Shown in pieces: positions 1 to 7,326 of a stretch of 43,037 nucleotides of DNA. The position numbers and the translations under genes are program-made. A model generated the notes under the pieces. It saw only the letters and a list, made by a program, of their open reading frames with translations, ran no database searches and was not told where the DNA came from. This stretch comes from Akkermansia sp. (lineage in GTDB: Bacteria > Verrucomicrobiota > Verrucomicrobiia > Verrucomicrobiales > Akkermansiaceae). Location: the NCBI GenBank assembly GCA_017399165.1, contig JAFQEF010000037.1:1-43037 (forward strand), given 5' to 3'. How positions within the stretch are numbered: the first letter of the stretch is position 1; each line of letters opens with the position of its first letter.

Positions 1-360
1 ATAGTAGAGTGGGCTGATAAAGGTTGCAAAAAGTGCCAAGCACATAAGGATGCAGCCGTGCAGCGCATAGCATTGGTAAAGCACAGCGACGGCAACCATG
101 ATGGACTGAGTGATGCCGCTATAGTAGAGTGGGCTGATAAAGGTTGCAAAAAGTGCCAAGCACATAAGGATGCAGCCGTGCAGCGCCTGGCATTAGCAGA
201 GCACAGCAAGGGTACCCATGATGGCCTGAGTGATGCAGCCATAGTAGAGTGGGCCGATAAAGGTTGCAAAAAGTGCCAAGCACATAAGGATGCAGCCGAG
301 CAGCGCCTGGCATTAGCAGAGCACAGCAAGGGTAACCATGATGGCCTGAGTGATGCCGCC
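1..360 (+). repeat. Three near-identical 120-bp tandem repeats
   Basis: Units 1-120, 121-240 and 241-360 are nearly identical at the DNA level and encode 40-residue protein units. Bases 1-60 and 121-180 are identical. The third copy differs at a few positions. This points to recent in-frame expansion, and further copies may lie upstream of the window. Confidence 0.95.
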
Positions 361-3300
361 ATAGTAGAGTGGGCCGAAAAGGGGTGTGAAGCGTGTCAGC
401 AACGCAAACCCATGGCGGAGCACCGCGTGAAGGGGCATGCAGCTATTGCCGATGCAGATGTGCTCAAGTGGGCAAAAGCCGGTTGCGAAGAGTGTCAGCA
501 GCGTAAGCCCATGGCGGAGCACCGCGTGAAGGGGCATAAGGACATAGCAGATGCGGATGTGCTCAAGTGGGCAGAAGCCGGTTGTGAAGAATGTCAGCAG
601 CGTAAGCCCATGGCGGAGCACCGCGTGAAGGGGCATAAGGACATAGCAGATGCAGATGTCCTTAAATGGGCAGACTTGGGTTGTCAAGAGTGTCAGAGCC
701 GTTTATCTCTATTGAATCATCAAAAATTGAATCATCAATTAATTCCTGATGCTCAGGTGAAAGAATGGAGCAGCAAAGGCTGTGTTGCGTGTTTGGAGAA
801 ACTACCGTTGGTACAACACAAGGCTCAAGAGCACAGTAATCTTACTAAGGCAGAGATAAAAGAATGGGCAGGTAAAGGGTGTGATGTTTGCACGAAAAAA
901 CAGGCACTGATACAGCACTGTGCTCAAAATCATGATTCTATAACGGATGTCGCAGTAAAGGAATGGGCAGAAAAGGGCTGTTCTGAGTGTGTATCAAGGC
1001 TCCCATTGGTACAGCACAAGGCACAAGACCATGGTATCATGACTGCAGCTCAACATGAGGAGTGGGCCGAAAAGGGGTGCTCCGTGTGCCGATTTGCGGT
1101 TGAGTTGGCTGCCCATAGCGCGCAGAATCATGAGGATATAGCAGATACACAAGTGAAAGAGTGGGCTGGTAAGGGGTGCAAAAAGTGTAAGGTCCGTTTA
1201 CCTTTGGTGGAGCACCGAGAGCAAGACCATGGTTACAATACCACACTGTCTGCCGAGCAATTACAAAGAGGCGTTGCTGCGGGATGCCCTCATTGTATTG
1301 AGTTGGATGCCAGACTGAGAGCCTACGCTGTGCACATGTCTATGGGGCATATGCAGATAAGTGATGCCCAAGTGAAAGAGGGGGCGGCTTTAGGTTGTGC
1401 CGAGTGTAGAAAAATCATGCCTTTGGTGGAACACCGAGAGCAAGACCACAGCCATATTTCTGATGCAGATGTGCTTAGATGGGCGGCTGCTGGGTGTAAT
1501 ATTTGCGAAGCTCGTAAAGGATTGGCAGAACACCGCTTGAGTGACCACTCTCATTTGGCTGACGCAGATATACTCATGTGGGCGGAATCTGGGTGCTCAG
1601 AGTGTGCTAAGCGCAAGCCTTTGTCGGCACACCGTGTCGGCGGGCATGATGAGATTTCTGATGCGGATATTATTCATTGGGCTGCGGCCGGGTGTGCCGA
1701 GTGTGACAAGCGTAAGCCCTTGGCAGAACATCGTTTGAATGGTCATGATGGTATCTCTGATAATGAAATCATCTATTGGGCCGGGCAAGGGTGTGAAGAA
1801 TGCGTTGCGCATAAGCCCATGGCGGAGCACCGCGTGAAGGGACATGATCAGCTTACCCCTGAACAGGTAGACCAAGGTGCTGCTATGGGCTGCGATGTAT
1901 GTGTCGGTAAACAGTTGTTGGCTCAGCATGTTGTCTTGAATCATGCAGAACTCAGCAATGAGCATATCATTGAATGGGCCGGAAAAGATTGTGCCGAATG
2001 CCAAAAACTTAAGCCTTTGGCGCAGCACCGCATGCAGGGTCATAACAAGATTGCTCCCCAAGACATTCTCTTCTGGTCTGATAAAGGGTGTGCGGAGTGT
2101 CTCTCTCGCAAGCCTTTGGCAGAGCATTGCATGAATGACCATGCCGGTATTAGTAACGATGATATTATACACTGGGCAGACAAAGGTTGCGCAGAATGTA
2201 ATAAACGCAAACCACTGGCAATACACCGTAAGAACAACCATGCCGATATAAGTGATGATGATATTTTGGCTTGGGCAAAGAAGAACTGCCCTGAGTGCAG
2301 AGAACTTGAACCCTTGGCAGAACATCGTAAAAAGAACCATAGAAGATTTTCAAAGAAAGAGATGCAGACTTGGGCGGAAAAGGGGTGTAAGCAGTGTGGC
2401 CTAAAGCTGCATAAATGCCCGTCGCATCCGGAGACTGCTCGCAGTGCAGATGGTGGTAATGAGGTATATAAGGCGCTTAAAGCCGGTGAGCAATTAAATT
2501 GTCCCAAGTGTAAAGAGTCGCTCAAGCTGCCTATTATTTACCATATTTGCCCTCTTGCTGATGCTGTGGCAGAGTTGGATGCCGGACAAAAATTAGGTTG
2601 CGAGGCATGTGAACAACGTATGGAGTTGCTTGCTCATAAGAAGCAGGATCATAGTAATATATCTGATGCCGATGTGATGAAATGGGCTGAAAAGGGGTGT
2701 GATATATGCAGGGAGCTTAAGCCTATGGCCGCTCACCGTCAGTCCGGGCACCGAAATATCAGCGATGATGATATTGTAACATGGGCTGAAAGGGGCTGCC
2801 GTGAATGTCAGAAGCTCAAACCTCTTGCTCAGCATCGCCTGGCGGGGCATGATTCTATCTCTGATGCTGATGTAAAAGAATGGGCAGAAAAAGGGTGTGC
2901 CGAGTGCAAAAAACGCCTCAAGCCCCCGCATGACAGCCTTAATCACAGTAAATTGACGGATACTCAATATGCAGAAGGCATAAAAGAGGGATGCCTTAAA
3001 TGCTTGCTTCGGCAGCATAAAGAAAATCATAAGAACCTCAGTGATAAATCTATTGTTGAGTGGGCTGATAAGGGCTGTGCTGACTGTCAAAAACGGAAAG
3101 CTCTGGCTAAACATCGTTTACAGGGGCATGATAATATATCAGAAAAAGAGGCCAAAACCTGGGCAGAAAAAGGGTGTGACAAGTGTAAGCATATTGACCT
3201 ACGTAATCGCTTAAATGCCCATATGCAGCTTAACCATAATAAACTGTCAGCTAAACAGCGCAATGAGGGCAAGGTTTTGGGGTGTTCGAAGTGTAAGAAC

Positions 3301-3468
3301 TACACACCGCCGCCACCTGTCCCGTCCAGAGACCCTTGCCCGTCGAATGCAGAAGTAAAGGCTATGATGAAGGGCAGCTCTACCTACAATGCGGTGCAAA
3401 GGCATGTCCGTAAAGGGTGTCCGCGTTGCATTCAGAACTTTAATTGGTGGCTGAAACGACAAAAATAA
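1..3468 (+). CDS. Giant Cys/His tandem-repeat protein (5' partial)
   Basis: I do not recognise this family. The reading frame is open from base 1, so the N-terminus lies outside the window; at least 1155 residues remain. The protein is almost entirely tandem repeats of about 33-40 residues. A typical unit is C-x2-C, eight residues, H-x4-H, then a short acidic helix of the form I-S-D-A-D-V-x-x-W-A-x-x-G leading to the next G-C-x2-C. I count about 34 C-x2-C pairs. Around 2400-2640 the unit changes to C-x2-C then H-x-C-P. The C-terminus ends in a distinct cap: C-P-S-N-x-E-V, then G-C-P-R-C-x3-N-F-N-W-W. The spacing resembles zinc-binding fingers, which is inference; disulfide-linked repeats are the alternative. 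No C-x2-C-H haem motif is present. It is followed by three related genes. Coding is certain; function is unknown. Confidence 0.9.
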   Translation: MVEWADKGCKKCQAHKDAAVQRIALVKHSDGNHDGLSDAAIVEWADKGCKKCQAHKDAAVQRLALAEHSKGTHDGLSDAAIVEWADKGCKKCQAHKDAAEQRLALAEHSKGNHDGLSDAAIVEWAEKGCEACQQRKPMAEHRVKGHAAIADADVLKWAKAGCEECQQRKPMAEHRVKGHKDIADADVLKWAEAGCEECQQRKPMAEHRVKGHKDIADADVLKWADLGCQECQSRLSLLNHQKLNHQLIPDAQVKEWSSKGCVACLEKLPLVQHKAQEHSNLTKAEIKEWAGKGCDVCTKKQALIQHCAQNHDSITDVAVKEWAEKGCSECVSRLPLVQHKAQDHGIMTAAQHEEWAEKGCSVCRFAVELAAHSAQNHEDIADTQVKEWAGKGCKKCKVRLPLVEHREQDHGYNTTLSAEQLQRGVAAGCPHCIELDARLRAYAVHMSMGHMQISDAQVKEGAALGCAECRKIMPLVEHREQDHSHISDADVLRWAAAGCNICEARKGLAEHRLSDHSHLADADILMWAESGCSECAKRKPLSAHRVGGHDEISDADIIHWAAAGCAECDKRKPLAEHRLNGHDGISDNEIIYWAGQGCEECVAHKPMAEHRVKGHDQLTPEQVDQGAAMGCDVCVGKQLLAQHVVLNHAELSNEHIIEWAGKDCAECQKLKPLAQHRMQGHNKIAPQDILFWSDKGCAECLSRKPLAEHCMNDHAGISNDDIIHWADKGCAECNKRKPLAIHRKNNHADISDDDILAWAKKNCPECRELEPLAEHRKKNHRRFSKKEMQTWAEKGCKQCGLKLHKCPSHPETARSADGGNEVYKALKAGEQLNCPKCKESLKLPIIYHICPLADAVAELDAGQKLGCEACEQRMELLAHKKQDHSNISDADVMKWAEKGCDICRELKPMAAHRQSGHRNISDDDIVTWAERGCRECQKLKPLAQHRLAGHDSISDADVKEWAEKGCAECKKRLKPPHDSLNHSKLTDTQYAEGIKEGCLKCLLRQHKENHKNLSDKSIVEWADKGCADCQKRKALAKHRLQGHDNISEKEAKTWAEKGCDKCKHIDLRNRLNAHMQLNHNKLSAKQRNEGKVLGCSKCKNYTPPPPVPSRDPCPSNAEVKAMMKGSSTYNAVQRHVRKGCPRCIQNFNWWLKRQK
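383..678 (+). repeat. Three near-identical 99-bp tandem repeats
   Basis: A second type of in-frame unit, 33 codons long, is repeated three times, with the last two copies almost identical. A block from this unit (the codons for K-P-M-A-E-H-R-V-K-G-H) recurs almost unchanged near 1811-1845, which suggests recombination within the gene. Confidence 0.9.
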
Positions 3469-3471
3469 TAT
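3444..3471 (+). promoter_or_regulatory. Possible promoter of the short Cys/His-repeat gene
   Basis: TTGGTG (3444-3449), a 16-nt spacer and TAATAT (3466-3471). The -10 is 6 nt before the ATG at 3478, the same layout as other promoters in this window. The -35 is imperfect and lies in the end of the preceding gene. Confidence 0.45.
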
Positions 3472-3477
3472 TTTAAC

Positions 3478-4089
3478 ATGAGAACATATCAAACAAGATT
3501 AAAGAAAACTTTTTTTGTTTTCAGAAAAGTTATGTGGGCTTTTTGGGGATATCTGTCGATGCAAGGGGTCGCATGTGCGGCTTCTTCCGATGCTTGGCAA
3601 GATAGTGAGGTAAGTCATCATTGTGAGAGCAATGATAAAATAGCAGATGTCGTGATGACGGTTCATCATCTCCAGGTAGGAGCCAAAGCCGGGTGTCCCC
3701 GTTGCCAAGCTACTTTGGCTTGGCTTACAGCAGCTTTGCAACCGTCGGCAACGACCGATGCTAATCCCCCTGTTGCTGTTGCGCCAAAAGAGGCGGATAC
3801 AGCCCCTCATACTGAAAATGAGACCCCCGAATGTCAACGCCCTAACCCTTTAGCTGCGCACCGTCTGAGCAGTCATGCTAACCTGAGTGATGCCGCTATG
3901 GTAGAATGGGCGGAGCAAGGTTGCACCGAATGTAAAGACCGCTTGTTAACAAAGGCGCATTGCTGCCCAAGTAATGTAGAAGTAAGGGAAGGCAGAAAGA
4001 TTAATGAACTGAAACGAGGTGCCGCTGCGGGGTGTGCTCGCTGTCGCATCAATCTGCAGTGGTGGAATCGCATGACTAAAGATAAATAA
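3478..4089 (+). CDS. Short secreted Cys/His-repeat protein
   Basis: A 203-residue member of the same unrecognised family. A basic N-terminus and a hydrophobic stretch ending near A-C-A-A-S (about residue 36) look like a signal peptide, so the protein is probably exported. It then has a G-C-P-R-C...W element, a Pro/Ala/Thr-rich linker, one complete repeat of the type found in the giant upstream protein (H-x4-H, L-S-D-A-A-M-V-E-W-A, G-C-T-E-C), and the C-terminal cap C-C-P-S-N-x-E-V ... G-C-A-R-C-x3-N-L-x-W-W. It is therefore a minimal version of its neighbour. The start at 3478 follows a possible promoter; a second ATG at 3532 is possible but would shorten the signal peptide. The stop overlaps the next start in TAATG, suggesting translational coupling. 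Confidence 0.85.
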   Translation: MRTYQTRLKKTFFVFRKVMWAFWGYLSMQGVACAASSDAWQDSEVSHHCESNDKIADVVMTVHHLQVGAKAGCPRCQATLAWLTAALQPSATTDANPPVAVAPKEADTAPHTENETPECQRPNPLAAHRLSSHANLSDAAMVEWAEQGCTECKDRLLTKAHCCPSNVEVREGRKINELKRGAAAGCARCRINLQWWNRMTKDK

Positions 4090-5855
4090 TGGCCGTTATG
4101 AACTTTTGCGAAATTAAAGAAGGACTTCATATTGTCGGTATAGAAGGGGGGATTGTTACCCGTAAGGCTGTTGCTTATTTGGAGCGTAAAGGGCAGCAGG
4201 TAGCCTTATACAATGCTCAAGAAGCCACCATTGCTATGCCCTTGCTGGTGACGCGTAGCAATGTGCTTCCTCTGGCTTTGGATGCCGGCTATGATAAGGC
4301 AGAGCTGCTGGATCTGCTTCATGCGGTTATGCGCTGTGGAATGCGCCTGATGCCGATTGGAGATACGGCTGTTTGGGAGGAAATGGTGCCTTTGGAACTG
4401 CCGGAATTGGCAGCAAACCTAGTGTACCCGGTAGATAGTGACTGGTTTATCTCTGAACCGGATGATTCTGAGTCAGGAACTGATTCTGCAGAGCGAACCG
4501 AGGCTGATTATTATGGTATAATGGACATTAATGGCACCTCAGTAAGTATTCACATGCCGGATTTAACGACCCCTCTGGCTGATTTGAATGTGGCTGCCGT
4601 ATTGCCTCCGCCTGTTGTGCCTGCTCAACCCAAGAAGCCCGAAAAGAATAGCTCTTCTAAAAAACAGAACCGCCATTTTGCCGTTATTGCGTTATTGAGT
4701 GTGATGTTGGTAACTGCTGTGATTGTCATTTACAGTGTTTTGATACAGAATGCCCCCACCGGAGCCCCATCGCAAGCCTCACCATCATCTAATCAATCCC
4801 TACCCGTTGCTCGCCCGGTGCGTGTTTGGCTTAATAACTGCCACTATTGTCGGGAACGTTTGTCATTGACTGAACAAGGTCTGACAAATTTGGTATTGGT
4901 GTTGAAAAGTATCAAGAAAATACATTCTGCAGGAGACACCATGAACGACATGATGTTAAAAGTGGTAACATCGGTCAATAATGGAGGCCTTACATGCCAT
5001 AAGTGTAAAAAACTCAAGGCGACCTTAAACGATATACATGGCCTCTGGCATAGGCCTGAATCCGGTAAATGGGTTTTGGATTGGAAACTTGCCAGGGTAG
5101 GCAATGCTGCCTATAAGAAGATTCAAGTAGGGGAAAAGCTTGGCTGCTACTCTTGTAAAGAATCGCTGAATGAGGAGTTGGTGAAGCATGCGTGCCCGAA
5201 TGATAACGCAAAATCTGAGGCATTCAAACCGGGTGCAGGTATAGATTGTGCTTATTGTCAGGAGATGCTGAAGAAAAAATTGCTGGAGGAGCATGAATGC
5301 CCGCCCGACAACAACCGCGCTAAGTTGGCTGAGGGTGAAAAGCTCGGCTGTGAAAAGTGCGCCAAGCGTAAGACTCATGAATGCCCGAACCCGAATACTC
5401 GCGAGGGTTTGCAAGCCGGGGCAGATATTTCTTGCCCGTTGTGTCAAAAGAAATTAGAGGCTCTTCTGCAGCATGTGTGCCCTAAGAATGACCATGAAAC
5501 GGAGTTGAAGAAAGGCTCAGATTTGGGGTGTGAACAGTGTGCAAAAAGATATGCTAAAATTCAGAAAATAAAGAATATTGCTGCACAAAATCAAAGGAGG
5601 ATTCGACAAGAGTCCAATGCTGATGTTCACACTCACTTGCCCTCGACTCCTGACGCTCCGAAGCGTCCTCAATCGCAGGAATCTGAGACTGATAAAAAAA
5701 ATAAAGAAATCATCAACACAATTGATGGTCAAAAGTGTCCTACTAATTCTGAGGTACAAGCCGGTAAAAAAGAAAAGATTCTTAGAAATCATGCAAAAAA
5801 AGGGTGTGCCCGTTGTATGGAGAATCTTAATTGGTTGTTGCGTAAAGAAAAATGA
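4089..5855 (+). CDS. Membrane-anchored Cys/His-repeat protein
   Basis: 588 residues, family not recognised. Residues 1-190 form an N-terminal domain shared with the next gene; matching blocks are P-I-G-D-x-A-V-W-E-E-M-V-P-L-E-L-P-E-L and I-N-G-T ... P-L-A-D-L-N-V. A Lys-rich segment precedes a single membrane helix at about 197-218, predicting a cytoplasmic N-terminus and an exported C-terminus. The C-terminal part carries eight C-x2-C pairs. Here the repeat is about 28 residues with H-x-C-P followed by L-x-x-G-x-x-L-G-C-x2-C. It ends with the cap C-P-T-N-S-E-V ... G-C-A-R-C-x3-N-L-N-W, as in the two upstream genes. The start overlaps the upstream stop by one base; an ATG three codons later is an alternative. 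Confidence 0.88.
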   Translation: MAVMNFCEIKEGLHIVGIEGGIVTRKAVAYLERKGQQVALYNAQEATIAMPLLVTRSNVLPLALDAGYDKAELLDLLHAVMRCGMRLMPIGDTAVWEEMVPLELPELAANLVYPVDSDWFISEPDDSESGTDSAERTEADYYGIMDINGTSVSIHMPDLTTPLADLNVAAVLPPPVVPAQPKKPEKNSSSKKQNRHFAVIALLSVMLVTAVIVIYSVLIQNAPTGAPSQASPSSNQSLPVARPVRVWLNNCHYCRERLSLTEQGLTNLVLVLKSIKKIHSAGDTMNDMMLKVVTSVNNGGLTCHKCKKLKATLNDIHGLWHRPESGKWVLDWKLARVGNAAYKKIQVGEKLGCYSCKESLNEELVKHACPNDNAKSEAFKPGAGIDCAYCQEMLKKKLLEEHECPPDNNRAKLAEGEKLGCEKCAKRKTHECPNPNTREGLQAGADISCPLCQKKLEALLQHVCPKNDHETELKKGSDLGCEQCAKRYAKIQKIKNIAAQNQRRIRQESNADVHTHLPSTPDAPKRPQSQESETDKKNKEIINTIDGQKCPTNSEVQAGKKEKILRNHAKKGCARCMENLNWLLRKEK

Positions 5856-5876
5856 TAATCAAAATTTTCAAGGACA

Positions 5877-7160
5877 TTGAATAATAGTGTAAAAAAGCTG
5901 TGGATGGTGGGGTTGCCGAACGGTAATACCACGTTGTCAATGTGTGAGCATGCCGCCTCCATGGGGTATGAATGCTGCCCTGTTTTGCCGGAGAAGTTGG
6001 AGTCTTGCTTTTATGAGTTGAGCAAGCAGCAGGCCTCTGTACCCATTGCGGTTGAAGATGCGTACTCACCCGATCAGTTAGCTCATATAAGCCGTGCCGT
6101 GCTTGTTGGCAGGGTTTGTATCGTGCCGGTGGGTGAACAGGCTGATTGGGAGGCTATTATTCCTCTGGAAATGCCGGAACTATATGCGTTGCCTGTGTTG
6201 CCGGTGAATGGTGTGTGGTATGACGGAGCCGGGGTGACGGCTCCTGTTATTCAAGCTTCTTCTAATTCTCCTTTTTGTGAAGTGAATGGTACGGTGTTAT
6301 TCTTCGGGGCAACGAAATTAGTGGATCCCGTGGCTGATTTGAATCTGCATTGTACAGAGCCTGAGCCTGTGGCTGCTGTTCCTAAGTGTAAGAAAAAAGC
6401 AGATACAACGTTGTTTTTGCTGTTGTTTTTGTTAGGGGTGGTGTTTCTGACTGTGCTTGGAGCTCTTACTACGTTATTGTTACCTAACGATGAATTAGAA
6501 TATGCAGCTTCGCCAGAAATGCAGAATCCTATTGAGGATGCAGCTGTTACAGAAGCGGAAAATGCACAAGCCGAAGTCAACGAGGAATCTGTTGATTCTT
6601 CTGTAAAAGAAAGTGATAAACAGAAGGCTGAGCCTGAGAGTGTTGACGAGGGAGCGGCCTTGCGTGAACATCAGGAGAAAGATTGCTCCGTAATTGATTG
6701 GTGTAAGGCTCGTCCCGGTAATGATGAATATAAACAATTGCAGATAGGGGCGGATTTGGGATGCTCCCAATGTGCAGAACGATTGCAGGCTCCGATTGTA
6801 AGCCATAAATGCCCCACCAATAAGAACGATTCCCGGTACTGCTATTTGCTGGCCGAGGGGGAAAAAGCCGGTTGCGTAACATGTGCTCAAAAAATAAAGG
6901 CACTGATGGCTGCTAATCAGACTCCGGCTAAGCCTTCCGTTTCTGCTCCGCAGAGAGGCTCTCGTACTCATAAGAGGGGTAGGGCATCTAAGCGGTCTAA
7001 CGGCAAATCCTCCGCCTCCGCACCTCCAATAAAGCCGAAATCGGAGAAAAAGTCGGAGAAAAAGTCGGAGAAAAAGTCGGAGGAAAAGTCGGAGGAAAAG
7101 TCGAAGGAAAAGTTGGAGGACATCCCGTTGAATCATTTGAATATACCGAATACCATATAA
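5877..7160 (+). CDS. Membrane-anchored Cys/His protein with charged tail
   Basis: 427 residues and a paralogue of the preceding gene. The N-terminal domain matches (P-V-G-E-Q-A-D-W-E-A-I-I-P-L-E-M-P-E-L, then P-V-A-D-L-N-L), followed by a KKK-flanked membrane helix at about 178-200. The exported part has only two clear C-x2-C pairs; its segment V-I-D-W-x-K-A-R-P-G-N ... G-C-S-Q-C aligns with V-L-D-W-x-L-A-R-V-G-N ... G-C-Y-S-C in the upstream gene. The C-terminal cap of the other three genes is missing and is replaced by a Lys/Glu/Ser repeat tail. The start is a TTG; the first ATG (5904) falls inside the strand that aligns with the paralogue and would cut the domain. A weak promoter (TTGGTT, 17 nt, GATAAT at 5854) is possible. 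Confidence 0.82.
   Translation: MNNSVKKLWMVGLPNGNTTLSMCEHAASMGYECCPVLPEKLESCFYELSKQQASVPIAVEDAYSPDQLAHISRAVLVGRVCIVPVGEQADWEAIIPLEMPELYALPVLPVNGVWYDGAGVTAPVIQASSNSPFCEVNGTVLFFGATKLVDPVADLNLHCTEPEPVAAVPKCKKKADTTLFLLLFLLGVVFLTVLGALTTLLLPNDELEYAASPEMQNPIEDAAVTEAENAQAEVNEESVDSSVKESDKQKAEPESVDEGAALREHQEKDCSVIDWCKARPGNDEYKQLQIGADLGCSQCAERLQAPIVSHKCPTNKNDSRYCYLLAEGEKAGCVTCAQKIKALMAANQTPAKPSVSAPQRGSRTHKRGRASKRSNGKSSASAPPIKPKSEKKSEKKSEKKSEEKSEEKSKEKLEDIPLNHLNIPNTI
7041..7112 (+). repeat. Six 12-bp tandem repeats encoding K-S-E-K
   Basis: Consecutive TCGGAGAAAAAG units, the last three with G or A changes, encode a K-S-E-K/E repeat near the C-terminus. A slippage-prone in-frame microsatellite; copy number may vary between strains. 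Confidence 0.92.
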
Positions 7161-7288
7161 TTTTTTGCGGAGGGGGTTGTAATATTAGTTGTTGCTGTTC
7201 AGTTTTAAATGAATAGTTCGAAAATCCGGGTGTGAAACTACAAAGTAGGGAAGCACGTGTGTCATCTCTGTTTTTTTCAAACTTCTCA

Positions 7289-7316
7289 TTGGACAAGTCG
7301 ATTTTCTTAGTATATG
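7289..7316 (+). promoter_or_regulatory. Possible promoter of UvrA-like gene
   Basis: TTGGAC (7289-7294), a 16-nt spacer and TATATG (7311-7316). The -10 lies 10 nt before the ATG at 7327 and only 4 nt before the ATG at 7321, which favours 7327 as the start. Confidence 0.45.
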
Positions 7317-7326
7317 ATGAATGCCG

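Noticed and set aside
1..678. CRISPR-like array
   Set aside because: The repeats are contiguous, in frame and coding, with no unique spacers.
1597..2340. Long minus-strand open frame opposite the Cys/His repeats
   Set aside because: It follows the repeat period of the plus-strand gene exactly; antisense frames stay open because the repeat lacks certain codons. No promoter or independent signal.
1..5855. Multihaem cytochrome c from the many C-x2-C motifs
   Set aside because: Haem attachment needs C-x2-C-H; His does not follow the second Cys in these units.
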